In this document: positions 59,360 through 59,473 of the stretch, piece after piece
Position numbering within the stretch: the stretch's first letter is position 1
Layout of the letters: each line of letters opens with the position of its first letter
Assembly (NCBI RefSeq): GCF_001654855.1
Contig: NZ_LXEN01000150.1
Span: 1 to 59,473 of the forward strand
Reading direction: 5' to 3'
From: Proteus myxofaciens ATCC 19692
GTDB taxonomy: Bacteria > Pseudomonadota > Gammaproteobacteria > Enterobacterales > Enterobacteriaceae
Length of the DNA: 59,473 nucleotides
Made by a program: the position numbers and the translations under genes
The notes under the pieces: model-generated
Database searches by the model: none
Seen by the model: the letters and a program-made list of their open reading frames with translations, nothing else
What the model was told of the DNA's origin: nothing

Positions 59360-59473
59360 TATGTATTCTTGAATATAATTATAATATTCAGTATATGTAA
59401 TTAATAATATGGATTCAAAATTGCTTAAATAGAATAAATTTCTTTCTATAAAAATTTATTACAGTAGGAATAT

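Larger units (their letters stand above)
44609..59473. mobile_element. Lambdoid prophage integrated at icd (left part; right end outside window)
   Basis: Begins just after or within the 3' end of icd and runs to the window edge. It has the e14/phage-21-like order int, xis, HD protein, repressor, cro, YmfL-like regulator, replication, RusA, DUF968 nuclease, Q, followed by a hydrolase and toxin block. I saw no second copy of the icd 3' end up to 59473, so attR and any structural genes lie further right. No IS element was recognised in it. Confidence 0.88.

Noticed and set aside
44609..59473. Search for a CRISPR array, tRNA genes and a second icd 3' end (attR)
   Set aside because: No regularly spaced repeats, no tRNA-like T-loop/acceptor patterns and no second copy of the icd tail were seen by eye.

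Overview
The window is chromosomal DNA from a low-GC member of the Enterobacterales, most likely Proteus or a close Morganellaceae relative. The evidence is gene order close to the E. coli 23-26 minute region (rne-rluC-yceF-yceD-rpmF-fab cluster-pabC-mltG-tmk-holB-ycfH-hinT-ycfL-lpoB-thiK-nagZ-ycfP-ndh-mfd-lolCDE-cobB-pepT-roxA-phoQP-purB-hflD-mnmA-nudJ-rluE-icd) combined with AT-rich codon use. No taxonomic marker was searched, so the genus is an inference.

Layout. 1-1.3 kb: 5'-truncated LacY-family sugar permease, then tmaR. 2.0-8.1 kb: rne and rluC diverging from a regulatory gap, a small lipoprotein, and yceF. 8.3-18.0 kb: one long rightward run for L32, fatty-acid synthesis (plsX, fabH, fabD, fabG, acpP, fabF), pabC, mltG, tmk and holB. 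18.1-22.8 kb: ycfH, hinT, ycfL, lpoB, thiK, nagZ, ycfP. 23.1-24.6 kb: ndh behind a perfect FNR box. 24.6-25.9 kb: an AT-rich gap and an odd YcfJ-like gene without its glycine zipper. 26.1-35.1 kb: mfd, lolCDE, cobB, pepT. 35.2-43.2 kb: leftward block roxA, phoQ, phoP, purB, hflD, mnmA, nudJ, rluE. 43.4-44.6 kb: icd.

From about 44.6 kb to the end lies a lambdoid prophage placed at the 3' end of icd, the site used by e14 and phage 21 in E. coli. Leftward genes are int, xis, an HD hydrolase and a small ORF with a non-ATG start. The immunity region has a LexA/CI-like repressor, Cro, and two operator clusters built from the same 16-bp near-palindrome. Rightward genes are a YmfL/CII-like regulator, a DUF4222 protein, a replication protein, a Dam-type methylase, RusA, a KilA-N protein, a DUF968 HNH nuclease and antiterminator Q.

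Downstream of Q, where Shiga-toxin phages carry stx, is an unusual accessory block. It has a 475-aa modular peptidoglycan hydrolase of Gram-positive-phage type, a TudS/YbgA-like protein, and a three-gene operon of secreted proteins. The first of these is a pertussis-toxin-S1-like ADP-ribosyltransferase with a cholera-like A1/A2 cysteine loop. It is followed by two different small secreted proteins that look like OB-fold B subunits. Near-identical terminator repeats separate the modules. The hydrolase beside an ArtA/PltA-like toxin recalls typhoid toxin and its export muramidase TtsA. This putative two-B AB toxin locus is the most interesting item here. The right end of the prophage and any morphogenesis genes lie outside the window.
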